Assembly (NCBI GenBank): GCA_021773215.1
Contig: JAJFKM010000050.1
Span: 1-64,000, forward strand
DNA length: 64,000 nucleotides
Origin: Gammaproteobacteria bacterium
GTDB taxonomy: Bacteria > Pseudomonadota > Gammaproteobacteria > Eutrophobiales > Eutrophobiaceae
Direction: 5' to 3'
The notes beneath the pieces are model-generated. The model worked only from the letters and a program-made list of their open reading frames with translations. It did no database searches and had not been told where the DNA came from. Both the position numbers and the translations under genes were made by a program. Each line of letters begins with the position of its first letter. Position 1 is the first letter of the stretch. Shown piece by piece: positions 44,271-53,549 of this stretch.

Positions 44271-44365
44271 TTATTCGAGTACGAGGCGCAATGCTTTTTG
44301 AGAAGCGGAATTGACACCAGGTCAATGAGTATCGCAAAAAGTATTGTAACGAAGTAATCGGATAA
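44271..44365. repeat. Large imperfect palindrome downstream of uvrD
   Basis: A 95-base stretch with two arms of about 45 bases around an ACCAG centre. The inner pair ATTGAC/GTCAAT, the middle pair CAATGCTTTTTG with CAAAAAGTATTG and the outer TTATTCGA…TCGGATAA agree. It fills most of the gap between uvrD and the SUFU gene. It could act as a terminator-like hairpin or be a remnant of a palindromic repeat. No second copy is seen in the window. Confidence 0.55.
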
Positions 44366-44379
44366 AATAGACATTCTGA

Positions 44380-46551
44380 CTAAGCTGGTGACAGATTAGC
44401 GTAAGATGCCACTAACCACTTACTGCCTGCTTGTTCAAAGTTAACTTGGATACGCATATGCCCACCACTACCCTCAAGGTTAAGCACAATACCTTCGCCA
44501 AATTTGGCATGTGAAACACGCTGGCCAAGCGATAAAGAACCATCTCCGCTTGAAGCCGAAACTGTGACTTCACTCTTATTAAATAATGAATCTGTAACAC
44601 TGCCGCCGAGACGAATGTCGTTAAGCAACTCGGAAGGGATTTCATCTATAAACCGTGACGGCGAGGGGTAGTAATCAGAACCATGCATCCGTCGGTGTTG
44701 TGCATGGGTTAATGTTAGTGTTTGTTTCGCACGTGTAATACCAACATAACAAAGCCGACGTTCTTCTTCTAACTGCGCCAAGTCTTCACTACTGCGTTGA
44801 TGTGGAAATAAACCTTCTTCCATACCGACAAGATACACATCGGGAAACTCTAGACCTTTTGCGGAATGTAACGTCATCATATGCACACAATCCGAACTAT
44901 CGCCTGCCTGTGTTTCACCGGACTCTAATGCCGCGTGAGCCATGAAGGCTGATAAGGCATCCATCTCGGCAAGTTCTTCATCGTCACCTATTTCAAACTC
45001 GCCTGCTGCAGTTACCAGTTCTTCCAGGTTCTCAACTCGCGCCAGTCCTTTTTCGCCTTTTTCCTTTTTAAAATGTTCTATTAATCCACTCAGTTGAATA
45101 ACTTGATCGACATGTTCGTTTAAAGTTGCTTCAGATTCAGCGGCAGTCATTTTCTGAATGAGATTAACAAAATGTTCCAGCGCATTTAAAGCGCGCGCGC
45201 TCATTAATTTATGCTCAACAATATGTTGTGCTGCTTTCCACAAAGAGCAATTATCTTTTCTTGCGGTGACGCGCAATTCTTCAACAGTCCGATTACCTAT
45301 GCCGCGTGTTGGCGTATTGATGATACGCTCGAATGAGGCATCATCATCTTTAAAACGAGCAAGACGGACATAGGCGAGAGCATCTTTAATCTCGGCACGT
45401 TCATAGAACCGCATACCACCATAAACACGATACGGTATGCGTGCCTGCATTAATGCTTCTTCAATGACTCGAGATTGAGCACTAACACGGTATAAAATGG
45501 CGTAATCATTAAACTCTTTACCTTGATCGGGTGCTTGGCGAATTTGATCTATGACGTAACGTGCTTCATCGGTTTCGTTATAGGCCATATAAACACCAAT
45601 GCGATCACCATCTTCTCCATCGGTCCAAAGGTCTTTACCCAAACGCGCATTATTATTTGCGATCAGCTTATTAGCGGCCTTTAAGATAGTTGCTGTTGAA
45701 CGATAATTTTGCTCGAGTTTTATTAACTTCGTATTATCAAAATCTCGTTCGAAGGCCTGCATGTTTTCAACACGGGCGCCGCGCCAACTATAGATCGATT
45801 GATCGTCATCACCGACAGCAAATAAGGTACTGTCTTTACCCACCAACAATCTCAGCCAACTATACTGGAGTGTATTGGTGTCTTGAAACTCGTCGACCAG
45901 GACATGCTTAAATCGATGTTGATAATGTTCACGAACAGCACCTTGTTCACGAAACAATTCAAAGGTGCGCAATAATAATTCTGCAAAATCAACCAACCCC
46001 GATCGTTCACAGGCGTCTTGATAGGCTTTATAGATCTGTACCATTTGCGCAATGGTCACATCGCCATGATCATCAATATGTTCTGGTCTAAGACCTTCAT
46101 CTTTGCGGGCACTAATATACCATTGCGCTTCTCTAGACGGATATTGTGACTCATCTATCATCATCGAGCGTATTAAACGTCGGATCATGCGGTATTGATC
46201 TTCGCTGTCTATGATCTGAAAGCTCTGCGGTAAACCCGCTTCTTGCCAATGTGCGCGCAATAAACGATGCGCCAAACTGTGGAAAGTACCCACCCACATG
46301 CCACGGATTGATTGTCCTAATAAATTTTCAATTCGAGTGCGCATCTCTGCTGCGGCTTTATTGGTGAAGGTCACCGCCATAATACTGTAAGGGCTGGCCT
46401 GACCCGTTTCGATATACCAGGCAATCCGGTGCACTAAGACACGGGTTTTACCACTACCTGCACCAGCTAATACCAACATATTACCAGCTGGTGCGCCGAC
46501 GGCTTCACGTTGATCAGAATTCAGGGGGTCGAGCACATGAGAAATATCCAT
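44380..46551 (-). CDS. uvrD: DNA helicase II, UvrD
   Basis: A 723-residue SF1A helicase used in mismatch and nucleotide-excision repair. Walker A is LAGAGSGKTRVLVHR, the TFTNKAA motif Ia, DEFQDTNTLQ motif II, GDDDQSIYSWRGA motif III, EQNYRS motif IV and the late motifs VYLVGMEEGLFPH and RRLCYVGITRAK are all visible. The C terminus ends in a Tudor-like region (GQRVSHAKFGEGIVLN). The ATG at 46551 fits the family start MDISHVLDPLN and replaces one 8 codons upstream. Confidence 0.96.
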   Translation of the reverse strand: MDISHVLDPLNSDQREAVGAPAGNMLVLAGAGSGKTRVLVHRIAWYIETGQASPYSIMAVTFTNKAAAEMRTRIENLLGQSIRGMWVGTFHSLAHRLLRAHWQEAGLPQSFQIIDSEDQYRMIRRLIRSMMIDESQYPSREAQWYISARKDEGLRPEHIDDHGDVTIAQMVQIYKAYQDACERSGLVDFAELLLRTFELFREQGAVREHYQHRFKHVLVDEFQDTNTLQYSWLRLLVGKDSTLFAVGDDDQSIYSWRGARVENMQAFERDFDNTKLIKLEQNYRSTATILKAANKLIANNNARLGKDLWTDGEDGDRIGVYMAYNETDEARYVIDQIRQAPDQGKEFNDYAILYRVSAQSRVIEEALMQARIPYRVYGGMRFYERAEIKDALAYVRLARFKDDDASFERIINTPTRGIGNRTVEELRVTARKDNCSLWKAAQHIVEHKLMSARALNALEHFVNLIQKMTAAESEATLNEHVDQVIQLSGLIEHFKKEKGEKGLARVENLEELVTAAGEFEIGDDEELAEMDALSAFMAHAALESGETQAGDSSDCVHMMTLHSAKGLEFPDVYLVGMEEGLFPHQRSSEDLAQLEEERRLCYVGITRAKQTLTLTHAQHRRMHGSDYYPSPSRFIDEIPSELLNDIRLGGSVTDSLFNKSEVTVSASSGDGSLSLGQRVSHAKFGEGIVLNLEGSGGHMRIQVNFEQAGSKWLVASYANLSPA

Positions 46552-46657
46552 GGAACGGATTGTACGCAAAACCATCAGACTATTGAATTAAACTGCTAAA
46601 TGAATCCAACTGAATGTTAGAATACTCACTTTATAAAGTATAAATAATAAATTAAAT

Positions 46658-48007
46658 ATGGAAGCTATCAACTCAAGCGCGTTATCTGATAATCGTGATG
46701 AACTCATCCGCATCATTGATTCCGTTTTAACTCAGGCAAAGGCAATGGGTGCCACTTCGGCAGAAGCCGATATTGGTGCTGGATCGGGTTTATCTGCCAA
46801 TGTTCGTAAAGGCGAGATAGATAAACTCGAATACGAGCGTGATAAAGGCCTTGGGATTACTGTCTATATCGACGGTCAAAAGGGTAATGCCAGTAGCTCC
46901 GACTTTAGTGAGACTGCACTGAAAGAGTCTGTACAAGCAGCAATCCGAATTGCACAACATGCCAGTCGTGACGATTGTGCCGGTCTAATAGAACCCGAAC
47001 TCATGGCAACAGAAGTCCCTGATCTTGATTTGTACCACCCCTGGTCTATTTCACCTGAAGCAGCAATCGATCTGGCCATTGAATGTGAAAAAGCCGCATT
47101 TGCCTGCGACAAACGAATATCTAACTCTGATGGTTCTGTAGTCAGTACCTATTCAGGTATCAATCTTTATGGAAACACCAATGGTTTTATCGATGGCTGG
47201 AACTGGTCGAGCCACACCATCGACTGTACTGTCATTGCCGAAGATAAAAATGGTATGCAACGTGATGGTTGGTATAGCAAGACACGCGACTTTAATGATC
47301 TGGATTCTATCAATGATATTAGCAAAGAGGCGGTAAGAAGGACCGTATCTCGATTAGGTTCTCGTAAACTCTCTACCCGACAAGTTCCGGTTATCTTTGA
47401 AGCACCCGTCGCATCGGGTCTTTTCTCAGCATTCATTACGGCGATCGCGGGTGGCAGTCTCTATCGCCGCGCCAGTTTCTTGTTGGATAAAAAAGGCGAA
47501 CAAGTCTTCGCCGACCATATCAACATACGTGAACAGCCACATATGAAAAAAGCATTGGGCAGCGCGCCATTTGATAATGACGGTGTCGCCACCAAGGCAC
47601 GCGACATTATTAAAGACGGCATTCTTCAGGATTATGTATTGAGTGGTTACTCTGCGCGTAAACTTGGATTACAAACGACGGGTAATGCAGGCGGTGTACA
47701 TAATCTCGTTATTGAGTCTGGCCAAAATGATCTAGACAATATGATTAAAGAAATGAATACCGGTTTATTGATAACCGACATGATTGGCTTTGGTGTCAAT
47801 CAGGTCACCGGAGATTATTCGCGTGGTGCATCCGGTTTCTGGGTTGAAAATGGAGAACTGGTTTATCCTGTTGAAGAGATCACTGTTGCCGGGAATTTAA
47901 TCGACATGTATAAAAACATTACGAGTATCGGTAATGATGTTGACCCGCGAGGGAATGTATTGTCAGGTTCAGTCATGATCGATGCAATGACTGTTGCAGG
48001 AGAATAA
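46658..48007 (+). CDS. pmbA: Metalloprotease-related protein PmbA/TldE
   Basis: A 449-residue member of the TldD/PmbA (U62) family. PmbA pairs with TldD, which is not in the window, to degrade or mature small peptides such as microcins and CcdA. Recognisable parts are SAEADIGAGSGLSANVRKGEIDKLEYERDKGLGITVYIDG and, near the end, GVNQVTGDYSRGASGFWVENGE. PmbA lacks the zinc-binding HExxxH of TldD, as expected. The moxR gene follows after 29 bases. Confidence 0.95.
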   Translation: MEAINSSALSDNRDELIRIIDSVLTQAKAMGATSAEADIGAGSGLSANVRKGEIDKLEYERDKGLGITVYIDGQKGNASSSDFSETALKESVQAAIRIAQHASRDDCAGLIEPELMATEVPDLDLYHPWSISPEAAIDLAIECEKAAFACDKRISNSDGSVVSTYSGINLYGNTNGFIDGWNWSSHTIDCTVIAEDKNGMQRDGWYSKTRDFNDLDSINDISKEAVRRTVSRLGSRKLSTRQVPVIFEAPVASGLFSAFITAIAGGSLYRRASFLLDKKGEQVFADHINIREQPHMKKALGSAPFDNDGVATKARDIIKDGILQDYVLSGYSARKLGLQTTGNAGGVHNLVIESGQNDLDNMIKEMNTGLLITDMIGFGVNQVTGDYSRGASGFWVENGELVYPVEEITVAGNLIDMYKNITSIGNDVDPRGNVLSGSVMIDAMTVAGE

Positions 48008-48036
48008 TTGATTCAACCAAGAGATCCAGAATAACC

Positions 48037-48987
48037 ATGAACATGAATGAAGACATTAGTTCATCAGCTAATACTGCCAAGCTTGATGATGTCATTGCTG
48101 CCATTGGCGAAATAATTCTCGGCAAGAACAATGCAATTAAACTTGCACTGGCCTGCTTGATAGCCAAAGGTCATTTACTAATAGAAGACACACCTGGAGT
48201 AGGAAAAACAACGCTCGCACACACGCTCGCTAAAGTCCTGGGCTTAAATTACCAACGTATTCAATTCACCAGTGATTTATTGCCGGCTGATATCCTCGGC
48301 GTTTCAGTTTATAACCGCGATACCAGTAAGTTCGATTTTCATCCGGGCCCGGTTTTTTCGAATGTCTTGCTTGCGGATGAAATCAATCGTGCAACCCCGA
48401 GAACACAAAGTGCCTTATTGGAAGCCATGGCTGAATATCAAGTCACTGTCGATAACGAAACCAGAACATTACCCGAGCCATTTTTTGTTATTGCCACACA
48501 AAACCCACAGAACCAGATAGGCACTTATCCATTACCTGAATCTCAATTGGATCGTTTCCTCATGCGCATAGAGTTAGGTTATCCAGACAATGCCGCTGAG
48601 CGTGAATTATTGAATGGCAAGGATCGAAAAGAGTTGTTGGAAAATATCCAGCCGATAATATCCGGCGATGAGTTAATCCCAATACAAAAGCAACTAGAAC
48701 AGATACATGCTGCAGACGCCATCCTTGACTACCTGCAAGACTTACTTGAGTTCAGTCGCAGCTCTGGCAACTACTTACATGGTCTATCACCACGTGCAGG
48801 CATTGCTGTGTTGAGTGCTGCAAAGGCGTGGGCACTGATTCATTCACATCAGCATGTATTGCCAGAAGATATACAGGCCATTTTGCCCAGTGTCATTGGC
48901 CATCGTCTTCAATTCGTTCATGAAGCTTCAGATAAACAGGCACTACAAGCTGCGGAACATTTAATTCAAAGCGTTCCCATACCTTAA
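48037..48987 (+). CDS. MoxR-type AAA+ ATPase
   Basis: A 316-residue AAA+ ATPase of the MoxR family with Walker A EDTPGVGKTTLAHT, Walker B NVLLADEINRATPRTQSALLEAMAE and sensor-like FVIATQNPQNQIGTYPLPESQLDRF. MoxR proteins act as chaperones for the activation of metal-dependent or membrane complexes. It forms an operon with DUF58 and the transglutaminase-like gene, a common gammaproteobacterial trio. Confidence 0.94.
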   Translation: MNMNEDISSSANTAKLDDVIAAIGEIILGKNNAIKLALACLIAKGHLLIEDTPGVGKTTLAHTLAKVLGLNYQRIQFTSDLLPADILGVSVYNRDTSKFDFHPGPVFSNVLLADEINRATPRTQSALLEAMAEYQVTVDNETRTLPEPFFVIATQNPQNQIGTYPLPESQLDRFLMRIELGYPDNAAERELLNGKDRKELLENIQPIISGDELIPIQKQLEQIHAADAILDYLQDLLEFSRSSGNYLHGLSPRAGIAVLSAAKAWALIHSHQHVLPEDIQAILPSVIGHRLQFVHEASDKQALQAAEHLIQSVPIP

Positions 48988-49034
48988 ATTTCTATGAGCG
49001 CCTTTAAAAATTATAACTTTTTAGAGGTGCTCTA

Positions 49035-50018
49035 ATGGGAATGTCGGTTGTAATAGAACGCCCACCTGTAGATCCTTCCGGCAGGACCGGGGTTTTATCA
49101 AATCAACTTAAACGTCAACGCGTTTACATCTTTCCCACACTCCAGGGTTGGCTGTATGCATTGATGCTAGTCGTTATGTTGTTAGGTGCCATAAACTACA
49201 ACAACAGTATGGCGTATATGCTTTGTTTTTTACTGGCCAGTCTTGGGTTGGTTTGTATGATTCACACTTATCGTAACTTGGCAGGCTTGATACTGACCTC
49301 TACGACACCTAAACATGTCTACCCCGAACAACAAGCGCTATTTCCCATACAAATTGATAATCGCCTAAGCTTGGCAAGATACTCTATACAAATAGAATCA
49401 TATGAAACCATAAAAAAATTATTCCGTAAAAGGAAACCACACCATATCGTTTCAGTTAGCGTTAATGCAGGCAAACCATCAACAAGTTACTACCCTGTAA
49501 AAACTACTAGGCGTGGCATACTAATGTTAGAGCGGCTTAAGCTATCAACAAATTTTCCATTAGGTCTGTTTAGCGCATGGGCATATTTCGAGCCTGAATT
49601 TTATTGTCTGGTTTATCCAACACCCAAAGGTAATAAACAATTACCACAGAATGTACTACAAAAAGAAAACGTCGACTATGGAATACAATCGGGTACAGAT
49701 GATTTTTCTGGTTTTAGAAAATACCGACATGGAGATCCGGTTAACTCTATAGCATGGAAGGCATTTGCAAGAGAGCAGGGCTTATTAGTGAAGCAATTCA
49801 GTGGTAAAGGTTCACAAACATTAATACTAAGCTGGGATGCGGTTTCATACATCAACAATGTTGAGTCGCGATTATCTCAATTATGTTATTGGATATTACT
49901 TGCCGAGAAATCATCAATTCATTACGGCTTAGAAATCCCCGACAAGAAGATTGATCCCGGTCTAGGCACTCATCACAAAGAACAATGCCTTGAAGCTTTA
50001 GCACGTTACGGACAATAG
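49035..50018 (+). CDS. DUF58 domain membrane protein
   Basis: A 327-residue protein with two membrane helices (about 38–58 and 61–79) and a cytosolic or periplasmic DUF58 region. The signature YRHGDPVNSIAWKAFAREQGLLVKQF lies at about 229–254. DUF58 proteins commonly occur between a MoxR ATPase and a transglutaminase-like protein, as here, and are thought to be partners of that system. TTAGAGGTGCT precedes the ATG. Confidence 0.9.
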   Translation: MGMSVVIERPPVDPSGRTGVLSNQLKRQRVYIFPTLQGWLYALMLVVMLLGAINYNNSMAYMLCFLLASLGLVCMIHTYRNLAGLILTSTTPKHVYPEQQALFPIQIDNRLSLARYSIQIESYETIKKLFRKRKPHHIVSVSVNAGKPSTSYYPVKTTRRGILMLERLKLSTNFPLGLFSAWAYFEPEFYCLVYPTPKGNKQLPQNVLQKENVDYGIQSGTDDFSGFRKYRHGDPVNSIAWKAFAREQGLLVKQFSGKGSQTLILSWDAVSYINNVESRLSQLCYWILLAEKSSIHYGLEIPDKKIDPGLGTHHKEQCLEALARYGQ

Positions 50019-50020
50019 TA

Positions 50021-52012
50021 ATGGCTAAACGAGAGCTAAATGTTAAAGACGTATTGTGGTTAGCTATTGGGATTGCCTTAGCCAGTTTTCCACATTGGCA
50101 ACGCTTGCCGATCTGGATCCCAATATTGCATGTAGGTTTATTACTGGCCCGTATTTATTTTCCACTGCGCTTATCTTTGTTCTGGGAAAAGAATAAAACT
50201 GCCATCAATATGGTGCGCTTGATACTAATGTTTGGTGGTGTTTTTGCCATCTATGGAAACTATGGAACGCTGGCTGGGCGTGATGTCGGTGTCGCGTTAT
50301 TAGTAATGTTGGCTGCGTTTAAGGTTTTTGAAAGCAAATTCAAGCGAGATTATTACATCTGTGCATATCTTGGGTATTTCTTGATCATCACAAACTTCTT
50401 TTACAGCCAAACGATTCCAACCGCAGCATATATGATGGTCGTTATAATTATTATGACTGCCGGGTTAATTAATTTTAATGATACTGAGGAACAGCTTACC
50501 CTGCTCCAAGGTTTTAAACTTTCATCAACGCTATTGATACAGTCAATACCAATCTTATTGGTATTGTTCATTTTATTTCCGCGAATAAATGGTCCTCTAT
50601 GGGGTCTCCCCAAGGATGCTCACACTGGCACCACCGGAATTAGTGATCAGATGTCGCCTGGTTCTATTAGTAAACTTGTGCAATCAAAAGAAGTGGCCTT
50701 TCGTGTTACTTTTGAAGACGATATCCCGGAACAGCCTTCACTCTATTGGCGTGGCCCAGTCTTATGGCAGACAGATGGGCGTAAATGGATAACAGGAAAA
50801 TCTGTATCGGACAGAGACCCGGTACCAATTGAATTCACAGGTGAACCATTGCGTTATGACGTCACCATCGAACCTACCAATAAAAGATGGCTATTTGGAC
50901 TCGAGATGGTTTCAATACCACCCGAAAATACCTATCTGACTAATGACTACCAATTAAAAACCCGCAAAGCAATACAAGCTCGAAAGGCATTTACTTTAAC
51001 TTCCCACAGTTCATATACGATTGGGACAGTAAATGACACAGATCTAAAAAGAGGCCTACGATTACCCGAACTCAGCCATCCGAAAACCCGTGAACTTGCG
51101 TCAAAATTACGTGACGAATTTAAAGAACCTGCTTTGATTCTTGACGCCGCACTCGATTGGCTAAAACAAGAAAATTTCATATACACCTTACAACCTCCTT
51201 TGATGGTTGAAGATATGGTAGATGAATTTTTATTCGATAAGCAACAAGGGTTTTGTGAACACTATGCATCCGCGTTTACTATATTGATGCGTGCCGCTGG
51301 AATTCCAGCGCGCGTTGTAACGGGCTATCAGGGTGGTGAAATTAATCCGGTAGGAAACTATCTAATTGTAAGACAATATGACGCTCACGCATGGACCGAA
51401 GTTTGGCTTGAAAACCAAGGCTGGATTCGCGTTGATCCTACCTTCGCCGTATCGCCGATCCGAATAAATGAAGGCATTGAGAATGTTATTCCTGAAGCTA
51501 TTATTAATATACCGCTTGGTCTGGAGAATAACGAAACAGCGATACGTCTTTGGCAACGGCTGCGCAATACTGTCGACATGGTCAATTATCAATGGGCTCA
51601 ATGGGTATTAGGCTATGGTCCGGAACGACAAAAACTTTTTATGAAAAAATTTGGGTTTAACTCAATTGATTGGAAACAATTAACGATTGCACTTTTTATT
51701 TTCCTTGGCACTATAATTGCTACTATTGCAGCTTATGTCTTTAACAAAACACCAAAATCAACTGAACCTGCAAAAATGTATTATGATATTTTCTGTAAGA
51801 AATTGGCCAAGACTGGAACACCGAGAAAATCGTATGAAGGCCCTGTTGATTTTGCTGAACGTGTATCAAAATCACAACAAGATCTTAAAAGTGAAATAAA
51901 AAAGATAACGGATTTATATATAAGCATTCGATATTATTCGAACAATAAAAACCTATTACAATTTAAGGCGGCAATAAAATCTTTCAGCCCGAAAAAGATA
52001 ACTGCGAGCTAA
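50021..52012 (+). CDS. tgpA: Membrane transglutaminase-like protein TgpA
   Basis: A 663-residue protein: an N-terminal block of about six membrane helices (DUF3488-like), a periplasmic transglutaminase-like core, then a last helix (about 556–575) and a C-terminal DUF4129-like region. The catalytic triad is C412 (QGFCEHY), H456 (DAHAWTEVW) and D472 (VDPTFAV), with the same 44- and 16-residue spacing as in Pseudomonas TgpA. TgpA is essential in P. aeruginosa and is thought to act on the cell wall. It begins two bases after the DUF58 gene. Confidence 0.93.
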   Translation: MAKRELNVKDVLWLAIGIALASFPHWQRLPIWIPILHVGLLLARIYFPLRLSLFWEKNKTAINMVRLILMFGGVFAIYGNYGTLAGRDVGVALLVMLAAFKVFESKFKRDYYICAYLGYFLIITNFFYSQTIPTAAYMMVVIIIMTAGLINFNDTEEQLTLLQGFKLSSTLLIQSIPILLVLFILFPRINGPLWGLPKDAHTGTTGISDQMSPGSISKLVQSKEVAFRVTFEDDIPEQPSLYWRGPVLWQTDGRKWITGKSVSDRDPVPIEFTGEPLRYDVTIEPTNKRWLFGLEMVSIPPENTYLTNDYQLKTRKAIQARKAFTLTSHSSYTIGTVNDTDLKRGLRLPELSHPKTRELASKLRDEFKEPALILDAALDWLKQENFIYTLQPPLMVEDMVDEFLFDKQQGFCEHYASAFTILMRAAGIPARVVTGYQGGEINPVGNYLIVRQYDAHAWTEVWLENQGWIRVDPTFAVSPIRINEGIENVIPEAIINIPLGLENNETAIRLWQRLRNTVDMVNYQWAQWVLGYGPERQKLFMKKFGFNSIDWKQLTIALFIFLGTIIATIAAYVFNKTPKSTEPAKMYYDIFCKKLAKTGTPRKSYEGPVDFAERVSKSQQDLKSEIKKITDLYISIRYYSNNKNLLQFKAAIKSFSPKKITAS

Positions 52013-52071
52013 ACAACAACACCGACAGCAAGGCATCGTCATTATCAGAATTCGATATTGGCGGGCAAGAA

Positions 52072-52980
52072 TTGTTTAATGATGTGGACTTCAGCTCAAT
52101 CATGCCGCTCCTCTCTGATTGTAATATCAGAAACATTGCTGATCGTGAAACGTTAATAAAAGCTGGAGAAATAAATAACAATGTTTATTTAATATTATCC
52201 GGCGAATTCAACGTTCACCTGACACCAGATTGCACAGATCCGGTAACGGTGCTTGAGCCAGGTCAAAGCATCGGCGAAATTTCAATCATTGACCACCAGC
52301 CTGCGTCGGCTTATGTGTCTGCTGTTAAAGAATCGCGTGTACTTGTTATTGATGAAGAGGTCATGTGGTCATTAATAGGTAGCTCACATGCGATTGCAAA
52401 TAACTTACTCGTCGTCCTCTCACAACGCTTACGCCATGGCAATTCTGTTATTAATAAAATCAAAGGCTTACTTAAAGAATACGAACATCATGCCACCGTT
52501 GATGCTCTTACCAGTCTTTATAACCGTCGTTGGCTGGATAATATGCAATCACGTGTCATGCAACGCTGCCATAAAAACAATGAAGCACTATCCGTCATGA
52601 TGATTGATATAGACAGTTTCAAAGAATACAACGACAAGAATGGTCACCTTGCAGGTGATATCGCCCTACGCACCGTATCACAAACCATCATTCAATACTT
52701 ACGCCCTGAAGATCTGGTGACCCGCTACGGCGGCGAAGAATTATTTGCTCTATTGCCCGGCATGGATATTAAAGCTACCTTGACTGTTGCTGAACGCCTG
52801 CGCGAAGCAATCAAACAAACAAAGATTACAGACAAAGATGATCAGCCATTACCTAGTGTGACCATATCAATCGGTGTTGCTCAGATGAAAATTCATGATG
52901 ACCCACATCAACTTATCGAAGATGCAGATAAAGCGATGTACAAGGCAAAACACACTGGCAGGGATAAAGTTTGTAGTTAA
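52072..52980 (+). CDS. Cyclic-nucleotide-binding-domain diguanylate cyclase
   Basis: A 302-residue cytosolic protein: a cNMP-binding domain (about 15–135: LILSGEFNVHL, PGQSIGEISIID) and a GGDEF domain (about 145–300). The catalytic motif is GGEEL, with an RxxD inhibitory site (RPED) five residues before. The domain opens TVDALTSLYNRRWLD. The frame is open back to 51967, but no ATG or GTG lies in it. A TTG at 52072 is the only usual start before the cNMP domain, so I chose it. The gene follows tgpA by 59 bases. Confidence 0.84.
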   Translation: MFNDVDFSSIMPLLSDCNIRNIADRETLIKAGEINNNVYLILSGEFNVHLTPDCTDPVTVLEPGQSIGEISIIDHQPASAYVSAVKESRVLVIDEEVMWSLIGSSHAIANNLLVVLSQRLRHGNSVINKIKGLLKEYEHHATVDALTSLYNRRWLDNMQSRVMQRCHKNNEALSVMMIDIDSFKEYNDKNGHLAGDIALRTVSQTIIQYLRPEDLVTRYGGEELFALLPGMDIKATLTVAERLREAIKQTKITDKDDQPLPSVTISIGVAQMKIHDDPHQLIEDADKAMYKAKHTGRDKVCS

Positions 52981-53025
52981 ATATCCAGTTTTACGTTCTC
53001 TAGCCACATGTTTATGAGTGGCTTG

Positions 53026-53433
53026 TTATATTTTTTGTACTAATAAATTAACCCACAGCACCACAACACAAATAAACGACGCCCAAAAGACCAACATACG
53101 ATGAAGTATGTGATTATAAGTTAAGTGAATATACGAATGAATAAAACGAAAACTGACAAATAGCCAAGCAAAAATAACTGCAATAGCATTTTCTATACCG
53201 AAGCTTATATGTAAGGTACATGCGATATAAAATAACACCGGTATTTCAAATTGATTATTAAAATTACGTGTGGTTTTAGTAACTATTTCTGGAACGTTTT
53301 CTCCTTCCATCAATTTATAGTATTTAAAACTCACATCGCCATTTTTAACACTGGCAAACCTTACTGCTACAGCGACACCCCCAACAATTACTGTTAAGAG
53401 CACCATTAAAAACATTGGATATAACAAGTGCAC
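53026..53433 (-). CDS. MAPEG family membrane protein
   Basis: A 135-residue protein with four hydrophobic helices, similar to bacterial MAPEG proteins (microsomal glutathione transferase and leukotriene synthase relatives). FNNQFEIPVLFYIACTLHI and FIHSYIHLTYNHILHR are the family's glutathione-side motifs. Substrate unknown. It lies alone between the GGDEF gene (convergent) and msbA. Confidence 0.88.
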   Translation of the reverse strand: MHLLYPMFLMVLLTVIVGGVAVAVRFASVKNGDVSFKYYKLMEGENVPEIVTKTTRNFNNQFEIPVLFYIACTLHISFGIENAIAVIFAWLFVSFRFIHSYIHLTYNHILHRMLVFWASFICVVVLWVNLLVQKI

Positions 53434-53549
53434 CTTCCTGTTAACTCAAAATTTTATAAAAATACTACGATATACTCTTCTTGGTTTTGTAAAATGACAT
53501 AGCGAAAAACTCCTTGATTCAATAAAATATGTAATAAATCAAATCATAT

